Positions 27,652 through 36,184 of a DNA stretch of 64,000 bases are shown here, piece after piece. The stretch comes from Siminovitchia acidinfaciens. Lineage in GTDB: Bacteria > Bacillota > Bacilli > Bacillales > Bacillaceae_C. Location: NCBI RefSeq assembly GCF_003605385.1, contig NZ_QYTV02000004.1, positions 248,001 to 312,000 on the forward strand, read 5' to 3'. Position 1 is the stretch's first letter. Each line of letters starts with the position of its first letter. The position numbers and the translations under genes were made by a program. Under the pieces are notes generated by a model. It did not search any database. It saw nothing but the letters and a program-made list of their open reading frames with translations, and was not told the origin of the DNA.

Positions 27652-28671
27652 TTGAAGATAGCAACTATTGGAACAGGATGGATTGTCGATAAGTTCCTTT
27701 CCGCTGTGAAGAATACAAGCGGCGCAGCATGTGTGGCGATGTATTCGCGAAAAGTGGATACGGCGCAACCTTTGGCGAAAAAATACGGAATCCCAGCCAT
27801 TTATACGGATCTGGAACAGATGCTTTCAGAGGGGGATATTGATTTCATCTATATCGCTTCTCCCAACAGTTTGCACTATGAACATGCATATATGTCCCTT
27901 CTCCATGGGAAACATGTTATCTGTGAAAAGCCTTTTACATCGACGATTAAAGAAGCCGAGAGCCTGATTAGCCTGGCTAAAGAGAAGCAATTGATGGTGT
28001 TTGAAGCGGTCACCACCCTTCATCTGCCCAATTACCATCTATTGAGGGAGAATATGGAGCAGCTTGGAGCCATCAAATGGGTTCAGTGCAATTACAGCCA
28101 GTATTCCAGCAGGTATGATTTATTGAAAAACGGCGAAACGCCGAATGTATTTAATCCAAAGTTTTCAGGCGGTGCGTTGGCTGACATAAATATTTATAAT
28201 ATGCACTTTGTCATTCATTTATTTGGAAAACCACCTCGCCTTTCCTATACCGCCAATAAGCACGAAAATGGAATTGATACCTCTGGCGTTTTAGTTATGA
28301 GATATCCTGGTTTCATCGCTGAGTGTGTGGGTTCAAAAGACTCTCATGGAATGAATTTCCTTTTGCTCCAAGGTGAGAAAGGCTATATGCTAGCTGAGGA
28401 AGGTCCAAATGCCTTCAACCGCGTAAAAATGAAAATCGGGGAAAACGAGACTGTACTGAATGCACAGTCAAACCCTAATCTCTTAGCCTACGAACTGGCC
28501 GTATTCAAAGAGATCTACGACACAAGTGATTTTGAACAATGTTACGAACTGCTGGATCACAGCTATTCCGTCATGCAAGTCTTTGAGAAAGCGAGAAAGG
28601 ATGCAGGGATCTTGTTTGATGCTGATTTAAAGAAAAGCGGAAGGCGCGCAGCTTTAGGCGACAAGCACTAG
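27652..28671 (+). CDS. Gfo/Idh/MocA family oxidoreductase
   Basis: A probable NAD(P)-dependent sugar or polyol dehydrogenase. The Rossmann motif IGTGWIVDKFLSAV starts at residue 5; the catalytic-region EKPF appears in HVICEKPFTSTIKEAE near residue 95, and the expected His-bearing GGALADINIYNMHF near residue 178. TTG start behind GGAGGG. Oddly, the last dozen residues (KSGRRAALGDKH) are read from an interspersed repeat that starts at 28632, so the native C terminus was replaced or extended. Partner of the upstream cyclase-family gene; the substrate is unknown. Confidence 0.87.
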   Translation: MKIATIGTGWIVDKFLSAVKNTSGAACVAMYSRKVDTAQPLAKKYGIPAIYTDLEQMLSEGDIDFIYIASPNSLHYEHAYMSLLHGKHVICEKPFTSTIKEAESLISLAKEKQLMVFEAVTTLHLPNYHLLRENMEQLGAIKWVQCNYSQYSSRYDLLKNGETPNVFNPKFSGGALADINIYNMHFVIHLFGKPPRLSYTANKHENGIDTSGVLVMRYPGFIAECVGSKDSHGMNFLLLQGEKGYMLAEEGPNAFNRVKMKIGENETVLNAQSNPNLLAYELAVFKEIYDTSDFEQCYELLDHSYSVMQVFEKARKDAGILFDADLKKSGRRAALGDKH

Positions 28672-28988
28672 GCGAATTTTGATGAGGGAGTTCCTCAGCC
28701 ACCACAGCAAATCAACTGACTCCCATTTCATCATGAGACGCATCCATGATTATGCTCCATGCAGCTTTGCGACGAGCTCAAAGGTTGGAATAAGCTATGG
28801 CGCAGGAGCACAATCTTCCTTAATCAGCTCCCTTGCAGACTTGTGACCTCGAGCTGATGTCGCCAGGCCACCTCAGGACGCCACATCCTGTAGCTTCGGC
28901 AGGCTCAGAGCGCGACATCCTGTAGCTTCGCTTGCACTAGCACTTCCTGTGCGTCGGTGGCACTAGGACCTCCTGTCCGTCGGAGCTA
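28632..28988. repeat. interspersed repeat element, copy 2
   Basis: Begins GAAAAGCGGAAGGCGCGCAG inside the 3' end of the preceding gene and runs to GGAGCTAGACA near 28988. Internal segments such as GCTCCATGCAGCTTTGCGACG recur in copies 1 and 4. Fills most of the gap to the Cof gene. Confidence 0.75.
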
Positions 28989-29075
28989 GACATAACGCAT
29001 ATTTTTCTAAAAGAAAACAAAGTCAAATTTTATATTTCTTAATTTCTATAAAAAAGTTGAAAAGGGAGAAAGCCT

Positions 29076-29897
29076 ATGTACAAAATGATCGCCATTGACC
29101 TCGATGATACGTTGCTTACCGATCAGCTGATCATTTCACGAGGCACAATTGAAGCCATCCAACAAGCGGTGGATGCAGGAATTGTCGTCACAATCGCCAC
29201 AGGTCGGATGTATTCTTCTGCCAAAAAGATTGCCAGGAGTCTGGATCTGAATGTTCCGCTTATCACGTATCAAGGCGCCTTGGTTAAAGAGGCAAACGGG
29301 GAAGATATCCACTATGAAAGGCTCATTGACCCGGAAACAGCTCATCAATTAATTGAGTTTGCCAAATATGAAGATTTGCATCTTCAAGTCTATCAGGATG
29401 ATACACTTTATTCTTCGTCGGAAAATAAACTTCTTCAACAATATGCCAATGATGTAAAGGTCCCTTATGTCATCGAGCCGGATTTGGCGAAGCTTGCCGG
29501 CCGAGGCTTTGACAAGATGCTGTTTATTGATGCTCCGGATTACTTGGATAAACTGCAAGACGAGCTCCGCTCCTTGTTTGGCCAACGTGCCCATATCACA
29601 AAATCAAGGCCTTTTTACCTTGAGATTACCCATCCTGAGGCCAACAAAGGGCTCGCCTTGCTTCACCTGGCTGGGCGCCTGGGGATTGACCGCTCAGAAA
29701 TCATTGGGATCGGAGACAGTTACAATGACTTGGACCTTATAATGTCAGCGGGATTAGGAGTCGCAATGGGGAATGCGGTAGACGAATTAAAGAAGCAGGC
29801 GGACTATGTCACCTATTCCAATAATGAAGAAGGCGTCCGCCATGTCATCGAAAAATTCATCTTCCAAAATGAATTGACCGCAGTGAAGTCAGGATGA
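29076..29897 (+). CDS. Cof-type HAD-superfamily phosphatase
   Basis: A cytoplasmic phosphatase acting on small phosphorylated metabolites. HAD motifs: I, AIDLDDTLLT (residues 5-14); II, TIATGRMYSS near residue 38; III, Lys in EITHPEANKGLALLHL near residue 190; IV, GIGDSYNDLDLI near residue 210. The C2-type cap lies between II and III. 273 residues, normal. AAGGGAG precedes the ATG. Single gene with a strong terminator; substrate not predictable. Confidence 0.9.
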   Translation: MYKMIAIDLDDTLLTDQLIISRGTIEAIQQAVDAGIVVTIATGRMYSSAKKIARSLDLNVPLITYQGALVKEANGEDIHYERLIDPETAHQLIEFAKYEDLHLQVYQDDTLYSSSENKLLQQYANDVKVPYVIEPDLAKLAGRGFDKMLFIDAPDYLDKLQDELRSLFGQRAHITKSRPFYLEITHPEANKGLALLHLAGRLGIDRSEIIGIGDSYNDLDLIMSAGLGVAMGNAVDELKKQADYVTYSNNEEGVRHVIEKFIFQNELTAVKSG

Positions 29898-29927
29898 CTT
29901 AAGCTCTCATCTGGTAATTTACAAAAA

Positions 29928-29972
29928 AGGCCGCCCGAAAAGTCAATTTCCATTGAATTTCCGGGCGGCCCT
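29928..29972. terminator. bidirectional terminator between the Cof gene and yyaC
   Basis: GGCCGCCCG pairs with CGGGCGGCC around an inner CAAT/ATTG stem. It lies directly at the yyaC stop and serves both convergent genes. Confidence 0.85.
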
Positions 29973-30542
29973 TTATTGCATCTTATTTAATATTTGTTGT
30001 TGAGTTTTCATTTCAGTAACGGCTGCCAGAATGATTTGAGAAATGTTTTTCGCCAAGCTTTTTACTGAAAATAACCGGGTGCTATTTATATATTTTGGCG
30101 GCGCAAACTCTTCCCTGTACGCCACCACACCTTTCATCTGGTAGTCGCCCACTTCAGGCAACACCTTATTCATCGCTCTCCCTGGGATTAGAGGGCCTTT
30201 TTCCAAAAAAATCTTCCCGACATCTTGCTTATCCCCAATACTTGCATCTACAGCGAGAATAAACGGATCCAGGAAGCGACTGTTTATCTTTTGAATGGTT
30301 TTTTCAATATTCAATGCGTGTACAGGGTATTCAAGTGTACCAAACACTTCATAGGGTATATGACTTTCCCTTAACAAAGTTCCGACCAACGGACCCAAGG
30401 AATCGGCAATCACGCGATCGGAGCCAATACATAAAATGACAATATCCCTTCCAGCTGATTTTTGAAAAACTTTCGTCAGTTCATCCGAATCAGCCTCTCG
30501 CTTCTTGCGGCAATCTGTGACCTCTCTCCAAAAGTCGAACAT
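29973..30542 (-). CDS. yyaC: spore protease YyaC
   Basis: A DUF1256 protein related to the germination protease GPR, present in endospore formers. Visible landmarks: IVILCIGSDRVIADSLGPLVG near residue 37, FGTLEYPVHALNIEKT near residue 67 and ILAVDASIGDKQDVGKI near residue 98. I start at MFDFWREV (190 residues) because GGGGGG lies 7 bases ahead; earlier Met codons sit on or before that site. This gene is the best direct evidence in the window that the organism makes spores. Confidence 0.88.
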   Translation of the reverse strand: MFDFWREVTDCRKKREADSDELTKVFQKSAGRDIVILCIGSDRVIADSLGPLVGTLLRESHIPYEVFGTLEYPVHALNIEKTIQKINSRFLDPFILAVDASIGDKQDVGKIFLEKGPLIPGRAMNKVLPEVGDYQMKGVVAYREEFAPPKYINSTRLFSVKSLAKNISQIILAAVTEMKTQQQILNKMQ

Positions 30543-30742
30543 CGCCATCCCCCCATATTCCCTATTTACCCTGATTATACATGTAAATAACCACACTTCT
30601 ACTTTAAAAAAACCAGATAAAGAAAATTAAGAAAAACCCCATTGAAGCCAAGCTCCAATGGGACTGATATTAATAACCTTACTTTTGATATTTCGCTTCA
30701 AGAAACTTTTTCCGCTATCGATGAGCCCTTTGCGCCTTATAG

Positions 30743-32389
30743 TTAATAAAATACCAGCTCAGATGACATATTACTTGGCCCTAGCATGGAATTGCGGTAT
30801 TCGCTGGGAGTCTTTCCTACGGTAGCTTTAAAGACACGACTGAAGTAATGGGAATTATTATATCCTACCTCAAGTGCGATCTGATACACTGTATAATCTA
30901 AATCCACCAGTAATCTTTTGGCTTTCTCAATGCGTAAATGGGTAATATATTCAATGAAATTCCTTCCTGTCACATTCTTAAACAGCCGGCTTAAGTAAGT
31001 GCTGCTAAGATGGACATGCCCTGCTACATCTTCCAGGGTGATGTTTTCGCTGAAGTTCTCCTCGATGTATTCCATCGCCATCTGTACTGATTTAAGTGTA
31101 TATTCGTTGTTGTTTTTAAAGACAAGGTGAGCGAAGTTATCAATCATTTCCTTCAGTCTCTGTTTCATCTCATTGATATTTTCCATAATGTTTAAATCAT
31201 TGGTGTATTGAAGGAGAATGGAATGGATCTCCTTGCTATCGGCCCCTCCATTTATAGCTGCACGGGCGAAGGTGGCCGAAATTTCCGATATTTGAAATTT
31301 AAAAATGTCGGGGTCCACTTTCATATTAATCAGCGCGTTGATTAAAAGGCCTTTGCTTTCCTGTATCCCGTCCATATCCGCCATCTTCAACTTTTTCGCC
31401 AAAGCGACAATGTCCTTATTTGGAAGGAGGGATACATCTTTGGAAAGCGGCTCTACGTCATCTATATGAATAACGATGTCCTTGCCTCCGAAAAACTTAT
31501 ATTTCTGCGCATTCATGGCTTCCTCATAAGAAACATGCAAATTTCTTACGTCTTCGTAATAATTTCCTATACCAATTGTAACGGTATAGCCCGTTTGCTC
31601 TTTTATATAATACTTGGTCTCTTCCGCCAGCCTTTTCACCAACAGCTTATTATCGTTTTTGTCGGCTTGAAATGGAAGAGAAAGAAGTATGGCGAACTTA
31701 TCCATCCCTGTGCCCATGGCGAGTGCCTCTTCCAGTTGATTATTCAAGAACTCACGGGCAGCAATAATGACATCATTGCGGATGGAATCTTGCCAATGCT
31801 TGCTTTTATTCTTATTTAATGCAAAAAACTCATCGATTTGGACTGCCATTGCCGTATTGGGAACCGAAGACAGGCCGACCATCTGGCTTTGAGTCCAAAT
31901 CTCTTTTGTTTCCCTAATATTTCCATATAGCAGATTATAGATGAGCGAAACCCTTAGGGACGGCAGGATATCATCGGTGTATTTTTCCGTTTGCCGGCCG
32001 GAGGATTCGCTGTTTTCCATTTTGAGGTCAAGCAATACTTGATGTACGTGTTCTTTATCCAAAGGCTTGCTTAGACAATCGTACACACCACTCTTAAAAT
32101 AAGATCTCAACTCTTGATGCTCGTAATGACTTTTTATTAAAACTAATGGGAAAGTAATCTTCTTATTCAACTGGACAAATGGTGTATTGAGTTCCATTTG
32201 GGGAATGTGATCAAGGTCTAAAAAAACAAGGGTATTCCGGGAACCTTCACGGGACTCCATTAAAAAAGAATTTCTGTCTTGGACCTCGACAAGAAATCCA
32301 AGTTGATAATCATTGTTCAATTGATGAACCAGATTAATCAAATGAGCATCATAGGTGACAAGCAGTAAATGGTTTCCCATAAAAATCAC
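30743..32389 (-). CDS. response-regulator-like AraC-family transcription factor (YesN type)
   Basis: The N terminus (about residues 5-125) resembles a receiver domain: LVFLDLDH near residue 55 and CLSKPLDKEH near residue 110. The middle holds a degenerate GGDEF/CdaR-like segment (TIGIGNYYEDVRNLHVSYEEA near residue 270). The C-terminal 100 residues are a complete AraC double helix-turn-helix (ITLEDVAGHVHLSSTYLSRL; YNNSHYFSRVFKATVGKTPS). No sensor kinase is nearby. It lies 57 bases after a urocanase-like pseudoenzyme gene on the same strand and inside a hut cluster, so it is the likely regulator of histidine use. Start is GTG 32389 or ATG 32380. Confidence 0.85.
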   Translation of the reverse strand: MIFMGNHLLLVTYDAHLINLVHQLNNDYQLGFLVEVQDRNSFLMESREGSRNTLVFLDLDHIPQMELNTPFVQLNKKITFPLVLIKSHYEHQELRSYFKSGVYDCLSKPLDKEHVHQVLLDLKMENSESSGRQTEKYTDDILPSLRVSLIYNLLYGNIRETKEIWTQSQMVGLSSVPNTAMAVQIDEFFALNKNKSKHWQDSIRNDVIIAAREFLNNQLEEALAMGTGMDKFAILLSLPFQADKNDNKLLVKRLAEETKYYIKEQTGYTVTIGIGNYYEDVRNLHVSYEEAMNAQKYKFFGGKDIVIHIDDVEPLSKDVSLLPNKDIVALAKKLKMADMDGIQESKGLLINALINMKVDPDIFKFQISEISATFARAAINGGADSKEIHSILLQYTNDLNIMENINEMKQRLKEMIDNFAHLVFKNNNEYTLKSVQMAMEYIEENFSENITLEDVAGHVHLSSTYLSRLFKNVTGRNFIEYITHLRIEKAKRLLVDLDYTVYQIALEVGYNNSHYFSRVFKATVGKTPSEYRNSMLGPSNMSSELVFY

Positions 32390-32446
32390 TCTCTTCCCTT
32401 CAAATAAAGATTTACTTGATGTGAACTGCCTTGGGACATATATACC

Positions 32447-33862
32447 TCATAAATTGAAAGAATTCCTATTCCATAAAAGGTTTTCCGCTTCTTGCCACTC
32501 CAAATCCATGGCCAGTAAACCTTTCAGTTCTTTAAAAGTCTCCATATTTCCATCGGCTAGCGCAAATACACGTGCGTGCACCTTATTGAACAAGCCAGCG
32601 GAATGATATTGTTCGAATCCTGCCATGGCGGCACCTGAAAACATCTTTAAGGATATATCCTGTAAGTTTTCATCTCCTCCTGCTCCGCGGAAGTTAATGG
32701 CAGGGCTTTCATAAATATGGTCTATTTTTACCATTATCGGTATATCCAGCTGGCCCGAGGCAACTGTATAGTTTAATAAATCGCACATATCCATCCGTTC
32801 TTGGTACGTAAGCCAGCATGTTCTGGACGGCAGACCGTCAAAATAAAGCCGTTCTTGTATAAAAGACAGCCACCCGGCAATTTTTTTATTGTGTTTAAAT
32901 TCTTTTAACACTGCTTCATCAATCTTATAAATATCATCTGGCTTGCCGGATAATGCAATCCACTGCAAAGGCATCCGTTCTTGGCTCTTCTGCTGAAACA
33001 TAACGTTGGACAATGGGCTTGGAAAAATATGATTTGTCCAGGCGCCTGCCTCCCGGTATCCGATCGAACCACTTAAATCAAAGAACAGCGAGCCTTTTTC
33101 TTCGAAAATCCCTAAGGTATCTTTGTAATTTTCAATTACTTTGGCAGAGTCCGTTGGCTGGAATTTCGTTTGGTCTATTACTATTTCGGGAGTAACGTTC
33201 CTTGCTATAAACTCTTGGTAAACCTCTTTAGAATTACCAAGTAGAACGATAGATAGAGGGGTTTCTTCTCTCAAGGCTTTTTCGGCCAGGGAGATGGCGT
33301 CATTTACAGTCGGCACATGTATATCGTAGTAGTTATTTTTCAGCCCATCTTGGATTTGATAGCTATTGGGCTCGATTGTAATGCAAACGCCTCCATTTTT
33401 TGTCACAATTAACGGGGGAATCATGGCCATTTCATTTAAGCCGGTGCTTAAAGTGAGCTTCCCTCTGAGTTTACCATGGAAAAAGGTTTCTGTTAATGAG
33501 TCCATCTTCTCTAAAAAGTACTGGATCATCCCCTGCACCTCGAGAAAAGTGTAAAAATTCGGCAAGGTTTGTTCTAAAGCATTTCTTTCCATGTACCGCC
33601 CGGAGTCCATGGCTTCAGAAGAAATGAGCATTGGAGAGGATGGGTTTGTTCGAACGACAGCAACTGGTTCTCCGGATTGAATAAAAAGCGTCTGGTCCGG
33701 TTCCAACTGCCTCAATAAGTCTGTAAATATTCGGGTTTCATTACTTTCATCCCTGTTTTTTCGCCATGCTGGGTTACTTAATAAAAACCTTATTATAGCC
33801 TCAATTTTCCAATCCCGGCAAGATAATTTATTTATCATGGGAGAGGAGGCTTTCCGAAACAT
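32447..33862 (-). CDS. degenerate urocanase-like protein (probable pseudoenzyme)
   Basis: 471 residues that align by eye to the genuine HutU in this window: LEPDQTLFIQSGEPVAVVRT to [31 protein letters not shown] to [30 protein letters not shown] to [19 protein letters not shown], and FDGLPSRTCWLTYQER. Key functions are lost: the catalytic Cys segment FCEGKGP reads QQKSQERMP, the Gly-rich GLGGMGGAQ reads GLNEMAMIP, and the conserved [12 protein letters not shown] end is missing. Yet the frame is open with a good ribosome site (GGAGGT), so it is probably made. Placement before an AraC-type regulator suggests a sensing or regulatory role; this is inference. Confidence 0.82.
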   Translation of the reverse strand: MFRKASSPMINKLSCRDWKIEAIIRFLLSNPAWRKNRDESNETRIFTDLLRQLEPDQTLFIQSGEPVAVVRTNPSSPMLISSEAMDSGRYMERNALEQTLPNFYTFLEVQGMIQYFLEKMDSLTETFFHGKLRGKLTLSTGLNEMAMIPPLIVTKNGGVCITIEPNSYQIQDGLKNNYYDIHVPTVNDAISLAEKALREETPLSIVLLGNSKEVYQEFIARNVTPEIVIDQTKFQPTDSAKVIENYKDTLGIFEEKGSLFFDLSGSIGYREAGAWTNHIFPSPLSNVMFQQKSQERMPLQWIALSGKPDDIYKIDEAVLKEFKHNKKIAGWLSFIQERLYFDGLPSRTCWLTYQERMDMCDLLNYTVASGQLDIPIMVKIDHIYESPAINFRGAGGDENLQDISLKMFSGAAMAGFEQYHSAGLFNKVHARVFALADGNMETFKELKGLLAMDLEWQEAENLLWNRNSFNL

Positions 33863-33916
33863 CGTTAAAATACCTCCATTCCTATTCGCTTTCAGTCTAA
33901 GGCACTGATGAAAACT

Positions 33917-33953
33917 TGAGTCAAATACCTGGTTTTAAAAGGCATTTGACTCA
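33917..33953 (-). terminator. inverted repeat upstream of the urocanase-like gene
   Basis: A perfect 10-bp repeat (TGAGTCAAAT / ATTTGACTCA), extended by CCT/AGG, followed on the minus strand by AAGTTTTC. It may end the transcript from hutH or act as an attenuator or operator for the urocanase-like gene. Confidence 0.5.
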
Positions 33954-33966
33954 TGATGGAAAAATA

Positions 33967-34196
33967 TTAAACTGTTTCTTCTACAGAGTAGATTGTATTG
34001 TAGTAATGCATCATTTCTTCTTTCAGGCGGCGAGCTCCCAAGATTGCATTTGCGCGCTCTTCGTCTGTTTCAACATACTTATTGACAATCATGTTTCCTA
34101 GCCTGGAGTGGAACTCTTCACCTATTTCACTGGCTCGTAGCATCTTGCAAGCTCATCCAAACCGATTCTGCGGCAGTTCTCGATTACGATGTTGTT
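33967..34196 (-). pseudogene. frameshifted gene remnant between hutH and the urocanase-like gene
   Basis: The 3' part (33967-34143) encodes about 58 residues with normal composition (EIGEEFHSRLG, YVETDEERANAILGARRLKE, ending YSVEETV). Directly before it, one base out of frame, the sequence reads NNIVIENCRRIGLDELAR. Joining them by restoring one base gives a smooth ...ELARMLRASEIGEEF..., so a single-base deletion near 34143 seems to have broken the gene, whose 5' end is also gone. Family not recognised. Confidence 0.45.
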
Positions 34197-34323
34197 TTTA
34201 ATTTTTTAATACTTTCCCAATTTATTCTGATAAAATTTTGCGACAGACAAAGTATTGGGAAAGTTGTTACTTATAAGTCTACATGGTTCTTTTTTATTTG
34301 GGAACTAGTCAAAATTATGATAT

Positions 34324-34364
34324 GTTGCACTTTTTTGCTGTTAATGAGGATAAAAAAGTGCAAC
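34324..34364 (-). terminator. hairpin after hutH
   Basis: GTTGCACTTTTTT pairs perfectly with AAAAAAGTGCAAC across a 15-base loop, 2 bases after the hutH stop. No T-run follows the second arm on the minus strand, so termination may be partial. Confidence 0.5.
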
Positions 34365-34366
34365 CA

Positions 34367-35902
34367 TTAGGCGTTGATCTGCTGCTCAAGTTGTTGTGTG
34401 GTCTCTATGTCCTTCATCAGATGTTCGAGCTTTCTAAAATATGGATGCATGACATGGTCCTCCTCTATGAAGGGGACGTGCTCCCGGCAGAAGGAATAGG
34501 CCCATTTTGTGCCCTTTCCAAGGTTTTCCGGATTTTGGTAATCTGCTGCTCTTGCTCCGCAGAACAGTTCGATAGCAAGAACCTTATACGCATTACCAAC
34601 AATTTGAGCCGCTTTTCTTGCAGCAGTAGTCCCCATGCTCACATGATCCTCCTGGTTCGCCGAACTAGGTATCGAGTCGACACTTGCCGGATGTGCCAGA
34701 GATTTATTCTCCGAAACAACAGATGCAGCAGCATATTGCGGAATCATCAATCCTGAGTTCATGCCCCCTTCTTTAGTTAAAAATCCTGGAAGTGGATCGT
34801 TCAACTGCGGGTTGACCATCCGCTCGATTCTTCTTTCAGAAATGTTGGCAAGCTCTGCCGCTGCAATAGATAGGTAGTCCATTGCGAGGGCGATCGGCTG
34901 ACCATGGAAGTTGCCCCCCGAAATGACCTTATCCTCTTCTGCGAAAATAAGCGGATTATCGGTAACAGAATTAATTTCGATCACCAGTTTTTCCTGAATA
35001 TGCTCGAGCGCATCCCTTGAGGCGCCATGAACCTGAGGAGCACAGCGGAGTGAATAAGCATCCTGTACCCGAAGCTCTCCCTGCTCTGTCATCAGCTTGC
35101 TGTCTTTTGTCAGTTTCAGGATATTTTTTGCGACCTGTTTTTGCCCTGCATGTGGACGGATATCATGCGTCTCCGGCTCGAAAGCCTGTTTGACTCCCCG
35201 TAGAACATCAGTCGTCAAAGCCGCGGTGCAATCTGCCCAATTCGCGAGCTGCTGCGCATCCCAGCAAGCCAATGTTCCGACTGCGGTCATCACTTGTGTA
35301 CCGTTTATCAGCGCGAGTCCTTCTTTCGCCTCCAGGGAAACAGGCTGGATTCCGGCTGAAGCAAGCGCCTTTCCTCCGTCCATTTGTTCCCCTTCATAGT
35401 AGGCTTCCCCTTCCCCCATCAGAACGAGGGCCAAGTGAGCCAACGGGGCCAAATCACCGCTTGCACCTAGAGAGCCTTGTTCAGGTATGACCGGCGTGAC
35501 TCCTTTGTTCAGCATTTCTACCATAGTTTCGATCACTTTGAGACGAATGCCGGAATGGCCTTGTAAAAGCGCATTTACCCTTAGGAGGATAATCGCCCTT
35601 GCCACTTCTTTTGGAAACGGATTTCCAAGACCGCAAGCATGGCTTCTTATAAGATTTATTTGAAGTTGCTTTGCCTGTTCGCTAGGAATGTAAGTCTCAC
35701 TGAACTTTCCGAACCCTGTCGTAAGTCCATAAACGACTCTTCTCTCAGCCAACAGTTTTTCTACGTATTCTCTACTGTGATTAACCTTCTTTTTTGATTC
35801 TTGGTCGATTTCAACTTTATGATCATACCTAGCAACACGTACAACGTCCTCTATCGATAAAGGAATACTTCCAATGATGATTTCCATGTTTTTCAGTAAC
35901 AT
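34367..35902 (-). CDS. hutH: histidine ammonia-lyase
   Basis: Deaminates histidine to trans-urocanate, the first step of the Hut pathway. The Ala-Ser-Gly triad that cyclises into the MIO cofactor is at residues 147-149 (GSLGASGDLAPLAHL). YGLTTGFGKFS (near residue 58) carries the catalytic Tyr, and NFHGQPIALAMDYL and ANQEDHVSMG are other family blocks. 511 residues, normal. AGAGGG precedes the ATG. It is separated from hutUIG by hisC and a 2-hydroxyacid dehydrogenase, an unusual split of the hut genes. Confidence 0.96.
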   Translation of the reverse strand: MLLKNMEIIIGSIPLSIEDVVRVARYDHKVEIDQESKKKVNHSREYVEKLLAERRVVYGLTTGFGKFSETYIPSEQAKQLQINLIRSHACGLGNPFPKEVARAIILLRVNALLQGHSGIRLKVIETMVEMLNKGVTPVIPEQGSLGASGDLAPLAHLALVLMGEGEAYYEGEQMDGGKALASAGIQPVSLEAKEGLALINGTQVMTAVGTLACWDAQQLANWADCTAALTTDVLRGVKQAFEPETHDIRPHAGQKQVAKNILKLTKDSKLMTEQGELRVQDAYSLRCAPQVHGASRDALEHIQEKLVIEINSVTDNPLIFAEEDKVISGGNFHGQPIALAMDYLSIAAAELANISERRIERMVNPQLNDPLPGFLTKEGGMNSGLMIPQYAAASVVSENKSLAHPASVDSIPSSANQEDHVSMGTTAARKAAQIVGNAYKVLAIELFCGARAADYQNPENLGKGTKWAYSFCREHVPFIEEDHVMHPYFRKLEHLMKDIETTQQLEQQINA

Positions 35903-35967
35903 CGCATACCCTCTTCTCGTCGTTAGTTAAGGATTTCTTAGTAGTGAATATCTATCGCAAAATGCTA

Positions 35968-36183
35968 TGTCCAGCTCCGATGTACAGGAAGTACTAGTGC
36001 GAGCGAAGCGACAGGACATGGAGAGCTTCGACAGCATTACACTGCACGATGGAAAAGCGTCAGCTTTTTCGAGGATGGCGCCCAAAGGCGGCCAGCGCTT
36101 GCGCCCCTCCCCTAAGCGGCTGTCTTCCGCATTTCTGTTCAGTCTGTACGTCGATGGACAGGCACTTGCACTTGCGCTTTTGG
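35968..36183. repeat. interspersed repeat element, copy 3
   Basis: Inverted relative to copies 1 and 2: it begins TGTCCAGCTCCGATGTACAG and ends CTTGCGCTTTTGG right at the stop of the 2-hydroxyacid dehydrogenase gene. It fills the gap between that gene and hutH. Confidence 0.7.
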
Positions 36184-36184
36184 T

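Noticed and set aside
34283-34756. 157-codon plus-strand frame over the hutH 3' end
   Set aside because: Antisense shadow of hutH with Cys-rich nonsense sequence.
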